A DNA stretch of 64,000 nucleotides from Gordonibacter massiliensis (ex Traore et al. 2017) (GCA_900170005.1 LT827128.1:3158168-3222167); one strand, 5' to 3'. Shown: positions 17,045-25,634, numbered from the stretch's first letter. The notes: generated from the letters alone by a model not told the origin. Made by a program: numbers and translations.

Positions 17045-17951
17045 GCTCTCGCCGCTCGCCAGCGTGTCGGAGACGCGCGCCGTCCTCGAGGCTCACGGCC
17101 TGACGACGAAGTACTCGCTGGGGCAGAACTTCCTCGTCAACGACGCCATCCTGCAAAAGATCGTCACGCTGGCCGAAGTCGGGCCGGACGACGCGGTGCT
17201 CGAGGTGGGCCCTGGCATCGGCACGCTCACCATCGCGCTTCTGCAGCACGCCGCCCGCGTGGTGTCGGTCGAGCGCGACCCCGACCTGCCTGCCGTGCTG
17301 GCCGAAACCTGCGCGCCGTGGGCCGATCGCTTCGTCCTCGTCGAGAAAGACGCCCTTCACCTCGCTGCGGACGACCTGGCCGCTCTCGGCGGCTTCCTGC
17401 CGGGCAAGCTGGTGGCCAACCTTCCGTACGCGGTGGCGGCCACCGTCGTGCTCGACTACTTCGAGCGGTTCCCTTCGCTCGAAAGCGCCACCGTCATGGT
17501 GCAGAAGGAGGTGGCCGACCGCATGTCCGCCGTGCCGGGCACGAAGAGCTACGGCGCCTACACCGTGAAGCTGCGCCTGTACGCCGAACCGGCCGGTCGT
17601 TTCGGCGTGGGTCCCGGCAACTTCTTCCCGCCGCCCCGCGTGGAGAGCGCCGTATTGCGTCTGAACCGCCGCACGCTGCACGGCGAGGACGGCCCCCTCG
17701 ACGCGGCAACGCTCAAGGTCGCCGCGACCATGGCCGACGCCGCCTTCGCGAACCGCCGCAAGACGCTTTCGAACTCCTGCAAGACCTATTTCGCCGGTCG
17801 CGGCGCGGAGGGCGCTCGCGTGGCGGCGGTCCTTCCGCAGCTCTTCGAGCAGGCGGAAGTCGACCCCAAACTGCGCGGCGAAGCGCTTGCTCTCGAGGAT
17901 TTCATTCGCATGGGGCAGGCTCTTTCCGACATGCAGCGGCGTGTTTCCTAA
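17037..17951 (+). CDS. rsmA: 16S rRNA dimethyladenosine transferase RsmA/KsgA
   Basis: A 304-residue SAM-dependent enzyme that dimethylates A1518 and A1519 in 16S rRNA. Motifs: KYSLGQNFLVN at the N-terminus, VLEVGPGIGTLT (SAM loop), VERDPDL (acidic loop) and VANLPYAV, containing the catalytic NLPY. The C-terminal helical domain includes FANRRKTLSNSC. GTG start at 17037 lies within the end of the preceding gene, so translation is probably coupled. Typical family length. Confidence 0.96.
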   Translation: MAKLSPLASVSETRAVLEAHGLTTKYSLGQNFLVNDAILQKIVTLAEVGPDDAVLEVGPGIGTLTIALLQHAARVVSVERDPDLPAVLAETCAPWADRFVLVEKDALHLAADDLAALGGFLPGKLVANLPYAVAATVVLDYFERFPSLESATVMVQKEVADRMSAVPGTKSYGAYTVKLRLYAEPAGRFGVGPGNFFPPPRVESAVLRLNRRTLHGEDGPLDAATLKVAATMADAAFANRRKTLSNSCKTYFAGRGAEGARVAAVLPQLFEQAEVDPKLRGEALALEDFIRMGQALSDMQRRVS

Positions 17952-18047
17952 ACCGGCGCTCCGCTCGGCGCCGCGGTATCAGAAGAGGCGAGGGATCGGC
18001 CGGTCGTTCGCTTATGGTTAGCGAAAAGTAACATATCCGTGCAGATT

Positions 18048-18076
18048 CTGTAGAGTATTGACCAAGGTGGTATAAT
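18048..18076 (+). promoter_or_regulatory. extended -10 promoter for veg
   Basis: TATAAT at 18071-18076 is preceded by TGG, forming a perfect extended -10 (TGnTATAAT). The -35 position (around 18048-18053) is weak. The start codon is 48 bases downstream. A clean consensus -10 like this fits the high expression known for veg in other Gram-positives. Confidence 0.65.
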
Positions 18077-18123
18077 CTCGCTTTGTGATTTCTGTACGAC
18101 GGCACACGCGAGAAAGAGTGAGC

Positions 18124-18465
18124 ATGGATTTAGCTAAACAAGCCAAAATCGTTGACTCCATCCATGATACGTTACATGACTTCGTCGGTCAACGCCTGAA
18201 AGTGCGCGCCAACATGGGCCGCTCGAAGATCGTCGAAAGCGAGGGCGTGCTCATGCAGGTGCACCCCCAGCTGTTCATCTTGGAAGTCGACCGCAAGCGC
18301 GGGCGCACGGCCCGGCAGTCCTACCAGTACGTCGACGTCCTCACCGGCATGGTGGAGCTGTCGCAGAACGGCGAGCCGCTGTTCGAGCCCTTCGTCCCGG
18401 AGAACCCGCTGGCCGAGGCCCCGGCTCCCCTGGAGGAGCGCGAAGAGGAAACGGTGCTCTCCTAG
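18124..18465 (+). CDS. veg: Veg family protein
   Basis: A 113-residue small basic/acidic protein. Residues 10-85 match the Veg (DUF1021) family: IHDTLHDFVGQRLKVRANMG, GRSKIVESEGVL, LFILEV and QSYQYVDVLTGMVEL. In Bacillus subtilis Veg is linked to biofilm gene control and spore outgrowth; its biochemical role is not settled. The position directly downstream of rsmA is conserved in many Gram-positives, supporting orthology. The C-terminal acidic Pro/Glu tail is extra. ATG at 18124 behind GAAAGAG. Confidence 0.9.
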   Translation: MDLAKQAKIVDSIHDTLHDFVGQRLKVRANMGRSKIVESEGVLMQVHPQLFILEVDRKRGRTARQSYQYVDVLTGMVELSQNGEPLFEPFVPENPLAEAPAPLEEREEETVLS

Positions 18466-18488
18466 CATTCGGATCGCATGGTATCGCG

Positions 18489-18516
18489 GACGGGCATCGC
18501 ATCGGCGGTGCCCGTC
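18489..18516 (+). terminator. possible terminator after veg
   Basis: GACGGGCA (18489-18496) pairs with TGCCCGTC (18509-18516), an 8-bp stem with a 12-nt loop, followed by TTTGCG. The T-run is short, so termination may be partial. Confidence 0.4.
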
Positions 18517-18590
18517 TTTGCGTCTACCGGAGCCTTTTGCTTCCGGTCGCACGGTGCGCGTTTCTCGGGACGTCGCCTTTGGGCCGTCCG

Positions 18591-18623
18591 TGCGGCGCCT
18601 CGACGCGGCGTCGAGGCGCCGCA
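18591..18623. repeat. 33-bp near-perfect palindrome
   Basis: TGCGGCGCCTCGACGC (18591-18606) is the exact reverse complement of 18608-18623, with one base between. It is followed by ACGTTTTG. As RNA this would be an extremely stable hairpin that could stop transcription from veg before the LuxR gene. As DNA it could be a dyad operator or cruciform. Confidence 0.6.
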
Positions 18624-18722
18624 ACGTTTTGCCGTCCGTTTCTCCTGCGAGCCATTAAAATGGGTGGGATAAGCAATGCGCGCTCCGCATCGCGTGCTCG
18701 ATGCGGAAGGGAGGGAGGCGCT

Positions 18723-20138
18723 GTGGCCGCCGAAACGGAATCGACCGACAACGAGCGACTGCCGCACGTTTTCCGGCATTTCGACCTAGCCTATCTGGGC
18801 ATCTTCGCCCCGCATGTGTGGATCTACTGCGTGGCGCACCGGGTCGACCTGGATTTCGGCGGCGTGCTCGTGGGCATCCCGCTCTACTTGGCGCTCTCGG
18901 CGTTCATGCTGGTGATCATGCTGCTGGCATGGAAGCTGGACCTGAAGCGCATCGCGTCCCGGCTCGATTGGCCGTTGGCGGTGCTGCAGGCGGTCGCCAC
19001 GGTGCTGCTCGTGCTGCCGCTGCCCTTCACCGGCTTCGCCAGCGCTATCGTTGCGGCCGTTGCGGCCGGCATCGGCGTCGCGTGGCTTTACTTGCAGTGG
19101 GCCCCGTTCTACGCGCGCCTCGACGTGCGCGACGCCATCGCGTGCATCTTCGCGGCCATGGCGGTGGGTTCGGCCTGCAAGATCCCCATCGACGTGCTGC
19201 CCCCGTTGCCGGCGGCCGTCGTGCTGGCGGCTCTACCGTTCGTTTCGGTGGTGTTCGTGCGGCGCGCCTGCAGGCTCCAGCCGCCGGTGAAGCGCGAGCC
19301 GCGTCTGTTCTACGGCGAGAACCCCACGTCCATCCCCTGGAAGATACTGTTCGGCGTGGCTGCGTACAGCCTTATCATCGGCGCTATCCAGGGCATGCCC
19401 ATCGAAGTGGCCCCGCTGCCGGTGTGGCTCGCCACCACGGTGCACCACGCCTCCGAGGTCGTGGTGGCGCTCGCGGTGCTGTGGTGGGTGTTCGCGCGCG
19501 GCGGGCTGCTGCGGTTCTCGGCGCTGTGGCAGGCCGCGCTCCTGTTCACGGCCACGGGGCTCTTCTTCCTGCCGGTTATCGGGCCGGAATGGGCCGCCTG
19601 GGCGCTCCTGTCGGTGTCCATCGCGCAGACGCTCGTGGTCATGCTGTTCTGGGTGATGCTCGCCGACGTGGCGCATCACTCGAGCACGTCGCCCTTCGTC
19701 ATCTTCGGCTCGGGGTGGATCGCCTACACCCTGCCGTTCGCTTTGGGCGAGTTGGGAGGAACGGCGGCGGGCTCCAACGACGCCGGCACGACGGTGCTCG
19801 CCGTGCTCGCCTACGTGCTGACCATCGCCGCCGTGTTCGCGCTCAACGAGAGCACGTTCTCGCAGCGCCGCATCTTCGCCGATCTCGATCTGCCCACGCC
19901 CGAGCAATCCGCGTTCGCCAGCATCGACGCGGGATGCGTGGCGCTGGGACAGGAGCGCGGCCTCACGCCGCGCGAGGTGGAGGTGCTGCAGCTGCTGTGC
20001 AAGGGGCGTTCGAAAAGCTATATCGCCGAGAGCCTGTTCATATCCGAAAACACGGTGCGCTCGCACTCGAAGCACATCTACGCGAAGCTCGACGTGCATT
20101 CCAAGCAGGAGATACTCGATCTGATCGGTGCGCGATAG
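18723..20138 (+). CDS. LuxR-family regulator with multi-pass membrane domain
   Basis: A 471-residue protein. About twelve hydrophobic helices span residues 15-385. They are followed by a C-terminal LuxR-type HTH: GLTPREVEVLQLLCKGRSKS, then YIAESLFISENTVRSHSKHI, then YAKLDVHSKQEILDLI. This membrane-sensor-plus-LuxR architecture is strongly expanded in Eggerthella and relatives, where members sit next to the redox enzymes they control. Here the neighbours are apbE and an FMN/FAD reductase, so a link to that respiratory pair is reasonable but inferred. GTG at 18723 is behind a strong AAGGGAGGGAGG. No phosphorylation receiver domain is present. Confidence 0.88.
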   Translation: MAAETESTDNERLPHVFRHFDLAYLGIFAPHVWIYCVAHRVDLDFGGVLVGIPLYLALSAFMLVIMLLAWKLDLKRIASRLDWPLAVLQAVATVLLVLPLPFTGFASAIVAAVAAGIGVAWLYLQWAPFYARLDVRDAIACIFAAMAVGSACKIPIDVLPPLPAAVVLAALPFVSVVFVRRACRLQPPVKREPRLFYGENPTSIPWKILFGVAAYSLIIGAIQGMPIEVAPLPVWLATTVHHASEVVVALAVLWWVFARGGLLRFSALWQAALLFTATGLFFLPVIGPEWAAWALLSVSIAQTLVVMLFWVMLADVAHHSSTSPFVIFGSGWIAYTLPFALGELGGTAAGSNDAGTTVLAVLAYVLTIAAVFALNESTFSQRRIFADLDLPTPEQSAFASIDAGCVALGQERGLTPREVEVLQLLCKGRSKSYIAESLFISENTVRSHSKHIYAKLDVHSKQEILDLIGAR

Positions 20139-20181
20139 GCCGGAAAGCCCGCCATCCGAGGTGGGGGCTCTCGGCGCCGCG

Positions 20182-21171
20182 TCAAGCCGTGTGCACGTTC
20201 CCGTCCGCGTCGACGAAGTACGCGGCCAGGATGGCCGGATGCTCTCGCGCGAACGCGCATCCGCGCTCTATTCCCAACGCGAGCAAGGTGGTGGAGTACC
20301 CCTCCGCATCCAGCGAACGGCGCGCGAGCACGGTGGCACCTGCGGCGTCCGTCTCGACGGGGCATCCGGTTTCCGGGGCGAGGATGTGATGGTAGAGCGT
20401 TCCGTCGCGCTCGAAGCAGCGCTCGTACACGCCGCTGGTCACGGCCGAGGCGTCGCGCACCGCCACGGCGCCCACCACGCCCTCCTTGTCGCGCGGATCC
20501 TGCAGCCCGATGCGCCAGGCCACGCCGCCCGGCTTCTCGCCGTGCGCGACCACGTTGCCGCCCAGATTCACGATGAACGCGTCTATCCCGCGCGCCGTCA
20601 GCGCGTCGGCCAGCGCGTCGGCGATCCACCCCTTCGCGATGCCGCCCACGTCCACGGCTGCCAGCGGGTCGTCCAGCTGCGCGAACGCCTGACCTCCGCC
20701 ATCCGGGCCGCCCGACTCCTCCCACACCTTCAGCGTGCGCCAGTCCACATGCTCGAGGGCCGCGTCGATGCGCTCGCGCGCGGGAACCACGCCATCGTGG
20801 AAATTCCAGAGCCGCACCACCGCTCCCATGGTGATGTCGAACCGCCCCTCGCTGTCGGCGCAGTAGCCCTGGGCGGCGCGCAGCAGCGCGGCCGTGTCGG
20901 GGGCGATGCGCACGGGCCGTCCCTCCGCCGCGTTCAGCCGCGCGATGTCGGAATGGGGGAGCGTGCGCGAGAGGCGCCGCTCGAACGTGCGGCAGGCGGC
21001 GCGCGCGTCGCCGAACGCCGCACGGCACCTCGCGGGGTCGCCGAACGCCTGCAGGGTGATGACGGTGTTGAACGCGTAGAACAGCTCCGTCATCATGCCG
21101 CGCTCGTCCGGTCCCATCGTTTGGACGGCGTCCTCGAGGGGAATGGGGTCGTATGTCTCGTCGAAGTCCAT
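20182..21171 (-). CDS. apbE: FAD:protein FMN transferase ApbE
   Basis: A 329-residue flavin transferase that attaches FMN covalently to Ser/Thr of FMN-binding domains. Motifs: LFYAFNTVITLQAFG near the start, FDITMGAVVRLWNFHDG, DVGGIAKGWIAD (conserved DxGGIAKG), NLGGNV, and YERCFERDGTLYHHILAPETG. There is no signal peptide or lipobox. In many bacteria ApbE is exported, so a cytoplasmic or non-classical location is possible. Start ATG at 21171; a later in-frame ATG is also conceivable. Transcribed divergently from the FMN/FAD reductase, which carries a matching flavinylation site. Confidence 0.92.
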   Translation of the reverse strand: MDFDETYDPIPLEDAVQTMGPDERGMMTELFYAFNTVITLQAFGDPARCRAAFGDARAACRTFERRLSRTLPHSDIARLNAAEGRPVRIAPDTAALLRAAQGYCADSEGRFDITMGAVVRLWNFHDGVVPARERIDAALEHVDWRTLKVWEESGGPDGGGQAFAQLDDPLAAVDVGGIAKGWIADALADALTARGIDAFIVNLGGNVVAHGEKPGGVAWRIGLQDPRDKEGVVGAVAVRDASAVTSGVYERCFERDGTLYHHILAPETGCPVETDAAGATVLARRSLDAEGYSTTLLALGIERGCAFAREHPAILAAYFVDADGNVHTA

Positions 21172-21449
21172 GTGCCCAGTATAGGCCAAGGCCGGCCCCT
21201 GCGGGACGGCCCCTCCGCGCGAAAACCGGCCCCGCAGGCGAATCACCCGGTTCGTGTCATGCCCTCATCGGCGAAAACACCCGGTCCGTGTACTGGCGGC
21301 TCCAGGCCGCAGGGCGCATGATGCGGTCATCGCGAACGGCGAACGCACACCTCCCTCCCTTCGGTGCCGCCGCCGCTCGCGAACGAAAGGGAAACGCGCG
21401 GCGCCTGCGGGGCGATCGCGTTGCGAGGGAAGACCACCAAGGAGGAGCC

Positions 21450-23345
21450 ATGATTCAGAACCCGAACGAGATCGCAGCCCGCGAGCGCATGGAAGCGGCC
21501 ATGCGGCGCATCAACGAGAACGCGCGCAAGCGCTTCCAGCTCAACCGCCGCCAGTTCCTCTGCGGCAGCGCCGCCACGATGGCGCTGGCCGTGCTGGGTT
21601 TGGCTGGTTGCGCGCCGAAAGGCGGGTCCGCTTCGAGCGCCGCCGAGCAATCCTACCAAGCGGGCACGTACGAGGCCAGCGCCCCGGGCCGCAACGGCGC
21701 CATCAACGTGAAGGTCACGTTCACCGACGACGCCATCGACGCCATCGAGGTCGAGCACGACGAGAGCCGCAACATAGGCGACGCGGCCATCAACATCCTC
21801 AAGGACAAGTACCTGCAGGCGCAAAGTCTCAACTTCGATGGCGTCACGGGGGCGTCGCTGTCGTCCATGGCGTTCGCCACGGCCGTGGCGGATTGCGTCG
21901 ACCAGGCCGGCGGCAACGTGAAGGCGCTCAAAAAGGCCGACACGGGCATGGAGCCGGCGCCCGCCATCGACGAAGAATGCGACGTCTGCATCGTCGGATC
22001 CGGCGGTGCGGCCTTCGCGGCCGCCGTCACGGCGGCCGAGGCCGGCAAGACGGTGGTCATGCTGGAGAAGATGGACATCTACGGCGGCAACACGAACGCC
22101 GGCGAGGGCACGCTCAACGCGCCCGACCCCGAGCGCCAGGAGCCCCTCGGCATCGAGGACTCGCCCGACCTGTTCTACCAGCAAACGTTCGAGGGCGGCG
22201 ACGAACTGGGCGATCCGGCCCTCGTGCGCATCCTGGCCGACAACGCGCTGGACGCCGTGCACTGGATGGAGGATCACGGCCTGGTGTACGAGAAAGAGCC
22301 GTTCACGGCCATCGGCGGCCTGTGGCAGCGCGGCCATGCCGTGGAGGTGGAGAAGAAGGGCGAGCAGGGCGGCAGCTACTACGTGTCGTGCCTGAAGGAC
22401 TGCGCCGACAAGAGCGGCAAGGTCACGCTCTACACCGACGCGAAGGTCGAGTCCCTGGTGAAAGACGGCGGTCAGGTCACGGGCGTCACCGGCTCGCGTC
22501 CTTCGTCCGGCGCCGCCGTGAGCGTGAAGGCGAAATCGGTTGTGCTGGCCACCGGCGGCTACTCGCGCAATGCCGAGCTGGCCATGCAGTACGACAAGCG
22601 CGTCACGGAAACCATGCCCTCATCTAACGTGTGCTCGTCCACCGGCGACGGTTTGGGCCTGGGCGAAGGCGTGGGCGCGGGCCTTCGCAACATGGAGCTC
22701 GTGCAGATCCACCCGCTGGGCGACCCGCAGAACGGCGGCGTGGCCACGTTCGTGGGCAACTGGTTGGGCGTGGAGAACTACGTCATGGTGAACGACGACG
22801 CCAAGCGCTTCGTGCGCGAGGACGAACGGCGCGACACCATAGCCGACGCCATCCTCGAACAGCCCAACGACGAGATGTGGCTCATCGTGGACTCCACCGA
22901 CATCAAAGACGACCGCACCGAGGAGATAGCCGATCTGGTGGAGAAGGGCCACAGCTTCAAGGCCGACGACATCAAGGACCTCGCGGGTCAGATCGGCGTG
23001 CCCGCCGACGCGCTGGTCGAGACGATCGACGGGTACAACGCCTGCGTGAAAGCCGGTGTGGACACCCAGATCGCGCCCGGCAAAGAGCTGTTGGGCTCCG
23101 AGGTGAGCGACCCGGCGTACTACGCCTCGAAGCGCATCCCCACCATCCACTACACCATGGGCGGCCTGTGCATCACCACCGACGCGCAGGTGTGCACGGC
23201 GGCCGGCGAGCCTATCGGCAACCTGTTCGCCTGCGGCGAGGTTACGGGCGGCGTGCAGGGCGGCAATCGCCTGGGCGGCAACTCGTTCACCGACCTCATC
23301 GTGTTCGGTCGCATCGCCGGAGCTTCGGCGGTCGCGAACGCCTAG
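21450..23345 (+). CDS. Tat-exported FMN- and FAD-binding reductase (fumarate-reductase-like flavoprotein)
   Basis: A 631-residue extracytoplasmic flavoprotein. A twin-arginine signal NRRQFL (residues 32-37) ends in the lipobox LAGC (Cys54). An FMN-binding domain (about 68-155) contains DGVTGASLSS, the site type where ApbE links FMN to Ser/Thr. A FAD-dependent fumarate-reductase-type domain begins at CDVCIVGSGGAAFAAAV and ends with GGVQGGNRLGGNSFTDLIVF. Such lipoproteins take electrons from membrane donors and reduce organic acceptors such as fumarate or urocanate analogues. Eggerthellaceae carry many paralogues with different substrates, so the acceptor here is open. Strong GGAGGAG ribosome-binding site. 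Confidence 0.92.
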   Translation: MIQNPNEIAARERMEAAMRRINENARKRFQLNRRQFLCGSAATMALAVLGLAGCAPKGGSASSAAEQSYQAGTYEASAPGRNGAINVKVTFTDDAIDAIEVEHDESRNIGDAAINILKDKYLQAQSLNFDGVTGASLSSMAFATAVADCVDQAGGNVKALKKADTGMEPAPAIDEECDVCIVGSGGAAFAAAVTAAEAGKTVVMLEKMDIYGGNTNAGEGTLNAPDPERQEPLGIEDSPDLFYQQTFEGGDELGDPALVRILADNALDAVHWMEDHGLVYEKEPFTAIGGLWQRGHAVEVEKKGEQGGSYYVSCLKDCADKSGKVTLYTDAKVESLVKDGGQVTGVTGSRPSSGAAVSVKAKSVVLATGGYSRNAELAMQYDKRVTETMPSSNVCSSTGDGLGLGEGVGAGLRNMELVQIHPLGDPQNGGVATFVGNWLGVENYVMVNDDAKRFVREDERRDTIADAILEQPNDEMWLIVDSTDIKDDRTEEIADLVEKGHSFKADDIKDLAGQIGVPADALVETIDGYNACVKAGVDTQIAPGKELLGSEVSDPAYYASKRIPTIHYTMGGLCITTDAQVCTAAGEPIGNLFACGEVTGGVQGGNRLGGNSFTDLIVFGRIAGASAVANA

Positions 23346-23370
23346 CGAATTACAAGAACCGCTTCTCTTC

Positions 23371-23409
23371 CGAATGCCTCCCACTCTTTTTGCCGGTGGG
23401 AGGCATTCG
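23371..23409 (+). terminator. terminator after the FMN/FAD reductase
   Basis: CGAATGCCTCCCAC (23371-23384) pairs perfectly with GTGGGAGGCATTCG (23396-23409), a 14-bp stem with an 11-nt loop, followed by GCTTTTC. Confidence 0.8.
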
Positions 23410-23492
23410 GCTTTTCACGCAGGTTTTGGTTGCTCGGGGAATCATGAGGAGAGGGCGGTGCCGGAGGCCCATCTTCTAGCGGGGCGCGGTTC

Positions 23493-23696
23493 CTATTCGC
23501 CGGAGCCTTTGCGCTCGGCTTCTTCGGCTATCTCGCGGCGGACGGCGTTCGCGCATTCGGCCACGCGGCGCAGCAGCTCGTCGCGCAGGGCGGCCACTTC
23601 TTCGGGGGTCGCCGCTGTGGAAAACAACGCCTGGGCGGCGTCGCCGATAGAGGTCAGGTCGAGGGCTTCGTTCTCAGGTTTCGTCTGAACGGGCAT
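23493..23696 (-). CDS. 67-residue hypothetical protein
   Basis: I do not recognise this family. ATG at 23696 with a weak GAAAG upstream encodes a hydrophilic, helical, acidic protein: MPVQTKPENEALDLTSIGDA, then TPEEVAALRDELLRRVAECANAVRRE and an EEAERK tail. There is no signal peptide, TM segment or metal motif apart from one Cys. Codon use matches the surrounding genome, which supports a real gene. It lies between the reductase terminator and a G-rich intergenic region and has no evident operon partner. Confidence 0.55.
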   Translation of the reverse strand: MPVQTKPENEALDLTSIGDAAQALFSTAATPEEVAALRDELLRRVAECANAVRREIAEEAERKGSGE

Positions 23697-24010
23697 AGTG
23701 GTTGATTCGCTTTCGTTGAGGAGGTTGGACGTTGGAGCGTGGCTATGCACCGAGCGAGGGCCCAGCCGAGTGCGGGGGGGGGGGGGTTTTTTTGCATGTT
23801 CCTCCGGTCTGCCCCTTTTCCAGGGGGGTTCTTGCCGCCGGCCGGGGGCCGCTGTACAGACCCGCGCGCCGTCGCACATTTGCCGGGGGCACGCTCCAAC
23901 ACTACAAGACACATAACGCACAACCGCTGACAGGGGGGTTCTGCCCTTTTCAATGGGGGTTACTGCGCAGGCCGAGGCGGCGCATGCAGCGACGCGCCGC
24001 CTCGGCGACG
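23697..24010. other. G-rich intergenic region with homopolymer and short repeats
   Basis: No gene found. It contains G13 (23774-23786) directly followed by T7 (23787-23793). AGGGGGGTTCT recurs at 23822 and 23931. CTGCCCCTTTTCCAGGGGGG and CTGCCCTTTTCAATGGGGG are degenerate copies about 130 bp apart. A perfect 13-bp hairpin (GCCGAGGCGGCGC at 23971-23983 with 23994-24006) closes it. Read on the minus strand it is C-rich, like the small RNAs at 40122-41241, but no clear terminator is seen. Confidence 0.45.
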
Positions 24011-24038
24011 TTGCTGAGGTAATGTATCATACTACAAT
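24011..24038 (+). promoter_or_regulatory. promoter for the radical SAM unit
   Basis: TTGCTG at 24011-24016 and TACAAT at 24033-24038, 16 bp apart, would start transcription near 24045, giving a leader of about 200 nt before the radical SAM gene. The leader contains CGAACGG-TG-CCGTTCG (about 24079-24094) and a hairpin at 24196-24221 close to the ribosome-binding site. Confidence 0.45.
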
Positions 24039-24072
24039 AGTCATTAAACGATAAACCGCGAACGGGGTTCGA

Positions 24073-24165
24073 ATGATAGCGAACGGTGCCGTTCGGAGCG
24101 GTTCGTGCTTTGCTCAACAGTGCTTTTCGCCTCAGGCAATCGACAATGCCTCACCCAACCTTTAG
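24073..24165 (+). CDS. possible 30-residue peptide in the radical SAM leader
   Basis: ATG with GGGG five bases upstream encodes MIANGAVRSGSCFAQQCFSP and ten more residues ending in SPNL. Its two Cys are in the pattern SCFAQQCF. The position between the promoter and the radical SAM/SPASM gene is where a modified-peptide precursor would be expected. It could equally be a leader peptide or chance. No family recognised. Confidence 0.25.
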   Translation: MIANGAVRSGSCFAQQCFSPQAIDNASPNL

Positions 24166-24248
24166 AATGAGGGTCAACGACGAGATCAGATCGTGCCTGC
24201 CGTCCGCTTCGGAGCGGCAGGTTGGCGGGGATGGCGCGAGGAGGCTTC

Positions 24249-25505
24249 ATGAGGTTCGGTGACCAGGTGGTCGCGTTCGATTTCGCCGGTATTCCCATGG
24301 TCGGCAACATGAACACGGGCTACGCCATCGGCTTGACCGCTGAAGGCGCCGCCGTGTGCGACCGGCTGCAACGCGAGGACGTGGCGGAGCCCGAAATCGC
24401 TGCCGTCGATGCCGCGCTGCTCGAGCATCTGACGCGGGGCGGGTTCTTCGGCAACGAGAAGCCCGCCGAAGCCGTGGTGTCGGCCTACCTGCACGTCACG
24501 CAGCGGTGCAACCTGTCCTGCGTGGGCTGCTATTCGTACGACGACCAGCGCAACTGCCTGGAAGACGCCCCGCTCGACCATATCAAGCACGAGCTCGACG
24601 AGTTGGCCGGCGCCGGCTTGGCCACGCTCATCATCTCGGGCGGCGAGCCGTTTCTGCGAGCCGACCTTCCCGACATCGTCGCCTATGCGAAACGCGATTG
24701 CGGCATCCGCGCCGTGACCGTGCTGTCGAACGGCACCTGCATGACCGACGAAGCGCTGTCCGCGCTCGCGCCGAACGTCGATTGCGTGTCCGTCTCGTTC
24801 GACGGCTGCTCGGCTTCGGCACCGGCCTACATTCGGGAAGAGCAGCGTTTCGACGAGCTGGTGGCCGCGGTGAAGGCCGTGCAAGCCGCCGGCATCAAGG
24901 AAGCGCACATTATCCCCACTGTGCACGCGAAGAACGTGGACGACCTCAAAGACTACGTGCGTCTGTCGAAAGACCTGGGCGCCACGCTCAACTTCAGCCT
25001 GCTCACCTGCGCCCCCGACGACGAGCTGGCCGCCCTGCTGCCCGACGAGGCGGCCCTGCGGAAGCTGGGAGCAAGCCTGCTCACCCTAGACGATGGCAGG
25101 CCCGTGCCCGCCATGGACGCTCCCGTGAGCATGAACATAACCGTCAAGCGCAACTGCGGCGCCGGGTACCGCGGTGTGAGCGTGGCGGCGGACGGCACGG
25201 TGTATCCCTGCCATATGCTCCATCGCCCCGAGCTGGCGATGGGGAACGTTTTCACCGGCACGCTTGCCGAAGCGCTCGAGAGCGAGGTGTCGGCCACGTG
25301 CCGCGCCTTGGACGCGGAGCATTTCGAGGGATGCTCGACGTGTCGTTACGGACGAATTTGCGGGGGAGGCTGTCGAGCCCGCTCGCTGTTCGCATCGGGC
25401 AGTCTGGAGTCCCGGGATTCCTACTGCGCGATGACCATGGAGTTCTACGACAAGTTAGGAGCGGCCATGAACGCCGCACTGGAGAAGGCGAAAGGAGGTG
25501 TGTAG
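24249..25505 (+). CDS. radical SAM/SPASM peptide-maturase-like enzyme
   Basis: A 418-residue enzyme. The first 80 residues form a small N-terminal domain. The radical SAM cluster motif CNLSCVGC (CxxxCxxC, followed by YSYDD) is at about 94-101, with LIISGGEPF as the SAM-contact strand. A C-terminal SPASM region binds extra iron-sulfur clusters: NCGAGYRGVSVAADGTVYPC, then CSTCRYGRICGGGC and a final YCAM. This architecture is typical of enzymes that cross-link ribosomal peptides or mature quinohemoprotein subunits. ATG at 24249 follows GAGGAGG. The substrate is unknown; the 30-residue ORF upstream is the only nearby peptide candidate. Confidence 0.85.
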   Translation: MRFGDQVVAFDFAGIPMVGNMNTGYAIGLTAEGAAVCDRLQREDVAEPEIAAVDAALLEHLTRGGFFGNEKPAEAVVSAYLHVTQRCNLSCVGCYSYDDQRNCLEDAPLDHIKHELDELAGAGLATLIISGGEPFLRADLPDIVAYAKRDCGIRAVTVLSNGTCMTDEALSALAPNVDCVSVSFDGCSASAPAYIREEQRFDELVAAVKAVQAAGIKEAHIIPTVHAKNVDDLKDYVRLSKDLGATLNFSLLTCAPDDELAALLPDEAALRKLGASLLTLDDGRPVPAMDAPVSMNITVKRNCGAGYRGVSVAADGTVYPCHMLHRPELAMGNVFTGTLAEALESEVSATCRALDAEHFEGCSTCRYGRICGGGCRARSLFASGSLESRDSYCAMTMEFYDKLGAAMNAALEKAKGGV

Positions 25506-25606
25506 GATGCTGTTTTATAGTGAGGCTGACCCGCGGGCGGTATGCTATCCGATCGGGATTGCTGGAGGTTTTTGCATTGCTCCGGGTTTTTAACGCATAT
25601 TTTCTG

Positions 25607-25634
25607 AAAGGCCCTTTGAATTCAAAGGGCCTTT
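25607..25634 (+). terminator. terminator after the radical SAM gene
   Basis: A 28-bp perfect palindrome, AAAGGCCCTTTGAA with its exact complement, followed by ACTTTGTTT. The symmetry means it could act in both directions. Confidence 0.75.

Noticed and set aside
18058-18076. TTGACC as -35 partner of the veg TATAAT
   Set aside because: The spacing is only 7 bp, too short for a sigma-70 promoter. The extended -10 explains the promoter better.
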